Below are positions 3,980 through 5,817 of a stretch of 5,817 nt of DNA, piece by piece (the stretch's first letter is position 1; every line of letters begins with the position of its first letter). A program made the position numbers and the translations under genes. Origin of the DNA: Rhodospirillales bacterium (lineage in GTDB: Bacteria; Pseudomonadota; Alphaproteobacteria; Acetobacterales; Acetobacteraceae). A model generated the notes under the pieces. It was not told where the DNA came from and ran no database searches. It saw only the letters and a program-made list of their open reading frames with translations. The stretch covers positions 1 through 5,817 of the forward strand of contig JAGXAV010000163.1 of NCBI GenBank assembly GCA_018971455.1. Reading direction: 5' to 3'.

Positions 3980-5817
3980 TTGGTACACGCGCGAGTACGT
4001 CTGCCGACCTCATTGCTGCGGGCCGTTCTGGCTGTCTGCGTGGTGCTGGGCCTGGCCGGCGTGTGGATTGCCGCCGCGATTGGCGATGCGCAACGGGCGG
4101 AGAACGAGGCGCTGACGCGCACGGCCCTCTCGGCCCGCGCCGCGGCCGAGGCCACCCATACCCTGTTCCAGCGCTTTGCCGACCTCACCGGAAGTTTCAG
4201 CGCGGCCGATCTTGCACCGGCCAGTCGCATCGCGACCACGACGCGCCTGCTGCGCGTGCAGTCGGCGCTGCGCTCGGCGACCGCCGTGTTCGTGGCCGAT
4301 GCGGCGGGCCGCGTGCTGGCCGCCTCCTCCCCGCTGCCTGGTGGCAGCCTCAACGTGTCCGACGCGGATTGGTTCCAGCGTGGCCTGCTGGCGCCGCCCA
4401 CGGCGGTGTCGGTCGCGCGGGTCGAGGCGTCCTGGCTGCGTCCCGGCCCGAGCGTCGTGGTCACCCAGCCGATCCTCGACGCCGCCGGCCAGCCGATCGG
4501 CATCTCCGGGGCGCTGCTGTCGATCGGCGATCTGGTCGTCAGCGCCCGTCCGCACTGGATGCCGGCGCCGCTCTCGATCCGGCTCGAACGCGAGGACGGT
4601 GTCGAGATCCTGGCCGCACCCGACGGCAATGCGGGCGCGGCCGGTCCGGCGCCGGCCTTGCCGCCGTGGGACGAGCGGGTGTTCCTCGCCCTCGCCAGCA
4701 TCACCGGCACCGCGCCGGCGCTCATCGTCAGTGAGCCGGTCGCGGGGTCGGATGTCGTCGCGGTGGCGAGCCTGCCGAGCCGGGTCGCCCTGCATGCGGC
4801 ATGGAGTGCCAGCCGGGACCGGCTGGCGCGGCTCGGCATCGCGTTGGTCTGCGTGCTGTTGCTGGTCCTGCTGTTGGACATGGTCAGCCGCCGTCATGGC
4901 CGGGCCAGCCGAGACGCGGCGCGCCAGCCGCATCGGTTCGGCGTGGACTGGAGCTTCACGACCGACATGCGGGGCCACCTGGCCAGCGTGGCAGGCTTCG
5001 CGCCGGAGGCGGTGCGCAAGGGCATTGGCCGGCCGCTGGCGGCCGTCCTGGCCAGCGAGACGCCGGCGACCGCCATCCAGTCGCTGGAAAGCGCCCTCGG
5101 CGCCAAGACCGTCGCCGAAGGTATCGAGCTGCGTTTCGGCGAGGCGGGGCGGACCGATCACGTCCAGCATGTCTGGCTGCGGCCGATGCCCGATGGGCGC
5201 TGGAGCGGCACCGGCCGCAACGTCACCGAGACAGCCGCGGCGCGGGCACGGGCCGACGAGGCCGATCGCGCGGCCCATGAGGCGCGCGAGCGGCTGGACC
5301 GGGCGACGCAGGAGCGCGACCGGGTGCTGTCGGCCGTCGGGCATGACGTGCGGACGCCGATGAACAGCATTCTGGGAATTTGCTCGCTGCTGCTCGAGGG
5401 CGGGTTGGAGGATGACCAGCGCGCCTGGGTGACGCGCATGAGCGCGAGCTGCGAGGCCCTGCTGGCGATGCTGAACGGGCTGCTCGAAATCGCCAGCAAC
5501 GATGCCGGCACCGCCGAGCTTCAGCTCTGCGAGGTGGATATCGCCGATCTGGTGCGCGAGGTCTCCGACATCCTGACGCCCCAGGCCAATGATCGCGGTC
5601 TCGAGCTCAACCTGCGCATCGATGAGATGCTGGTCGGGCTTTGGATGGCCGACCCGACGCGTCTGCGCCAGGTTCTGTTCAACCTCGGCGGCAATGCGAT
5701 CAAATACACCGGCAGCGGCCGGGTCGAGCTCCGCGCCTCCGTGCTGTCGAATGCCGAGGGGCAGACATCCATCCGCGTCACCGTCACCGATAGCGGGCCG
5801 GGGATCGCGGCGGAGGA
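3980..5817 (+). CDS. Membrane sensor histidine kinase (PDC-like sensor, PAS-like, HisKA, HATPase), 3'-truncated by the window edge
   Basis: Inner-membrane two-component sensor kinase; 612 codons are visible and the frame is open at the right edge. It starts at TTG 3980, chosen for the GGAGG site. Order: short cytoplasmic N-terminus; membrane helix 1 (about 12-34); a periplasmic region of about 245 residues with PDC/Cache hallmarks (VFVADAAGRVLAASS at 103-117, SDADWF near 127-132, QPILDAAGQPIGI near 163-175); membrane helix 2 (about 285-305); a PAS-like domain (about 318-428, beginning FGVDWSFTTD); a charged coiled-coil linker; then HisKA with the H-box GHDVRTPMN, phospho-acceptor H455. The ATP-binding domain shows the N-box NLGGNAIKYT (568-577, N572) and the G1 box DSGPG (604-608). 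All core residues reached are intact. The H- and N-box style resembles hybrid kinases of the BarA/ArcB kind, so a receiver may follow outside the window. The ligand is unknown. Expression probably starts at the promoter near 3901-3930. Confidence 0.92.
   Translation, partial: MVHARVRLPTSLLRAVLAVCVVLGLAGVWIAAAIGDAQRAENEALTRTALSARAAAEATHTLFQRFADLTGSFSAADLAPASRIATTTRLLRVQSALRSATAVFVADAAGRVLAASSPLPGGSLNVSDADWFQRGLLAPPTAVSVARVEASWLRPGPSVVVTQPILDAAGQPIGISGALLSIGDLVVSARPHWMPAPLSIRLEREDGVEILAAPDGNAGAAGPAPALPPWDERVFLALASITGTAPALIVSEPVAGSDVVAVASLPSRVALHAAWSASRDRLARLGIALVCVLLLVLLLDMVSRRHGRASRDAARQPHRFGVDWSFTTDMRGHLASVAGFAPEAVRKGIGRPLAAVLASETPATAIQSLESALGAKTVAEGIELRFGEAGRTDHVQHVWLRPMPDGRWSGTGRNVTETAAARARADEADRAAHEARERLDRATQERDRVLSAVGHDVRTPMNSILGICSLLLEGGLEDDQRAWVTRMSASCEALLAMLNGLLEIASNDAGTAELQLCEVDIADLVREVSDILTPQANDRGLELNLRIDEMLVGLWMADPTRLRQVLFNLGGNAIKYTGSGRVELRASVLSNAEGQTSIRVTVTDSGPGIAAE

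Noticed and set aside
3901..4734. Plus-strand frame of 277 codons beginning near the kinase promoter
   Set aside because: Its start lies inside the promoter/operator region and the product is Arg/Gly-rich without domains; it is another shadow of the kinase gene.
4010..5344. Minus-strand frame of 444 codons opposite the kinase
   Set aside because: Its product is Arg/Gln/His/Gly-rich low complexity, while the plus-strand frame holds membrane helices and kinase boxes.
4176..5363. Plus-strand frame of 395 codons inside the kinase region
   Set aside because: It gives an Arg/Ser/Pro/Cys-rich product without motifs; the adjacent frame is the real kinase.

Overview
The window is very GC-rich, with coding frames dominated by G or C at third codon positions. 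The protein styles (an extended SDR, a PDC-type sensor kinase, a short lipoprotein) fit an alphaproteobacterium. An Acetobacteraceae/Rhodospirillales relative is my best guess, but it is an inference from protein flavour and not from a marker gene. I see no rRNA, tRNA, CRISPR array, transposase or phage gene. The region reads as ordinary chromosome.

Layout. (1) The left edge cuts into a plus-strand NAD-dependent D-2-hydroxyacid dehydrogenase. It ends at 923 and is followed by a perfect 8-bp stem-loop, a likely terminator. (2) A plus-strand conserved hypothetical protein with a C-terminal membrane anchor occupies 1166-2155. Its natural N-terminus appears to lie in a different frame (about 1048/1087-1177), and the two pieces meet at a short GC dinucleotide run, so the gene looks frameshifted. 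(3) A minus-strand NAD-dependent epimerase/dehydratase (2182-3084) converges on it with a 26-bp gap. It has a strong Shine-Dalgarno and an 8-bp perfect hairpin just upstream of that site. (4) A 217-bp divergent intergenic region separates it from a plus-strand small lipoprotein (3302-3865). (5) A plus-strand sensor histidine kinase starts at a TTG codon at 3980 and runs off the right edge. Its promoter region (3901-3940) holds a sigma70-like promoter overlapped by a near-perfect palindrome and a CtrA-like site.

How the genes relate. No operon is evident: each gene appears to be its own transcription unit, and nothing shows that they share a pathway. The dehydrogenase and epimerase are soluble NAD enzymes of unassigned substrate. 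The anchored hypothetical protein, the lipoprotein and the kinase are envelope proteins. The points most worth following are the probable frameshift at about 1168-1176, the composite operator/promoter in front of the kinase, and the kinase itself, whose frame has no stop in the window. I found no convincing evidence for a previously undescribed multi-gene system.
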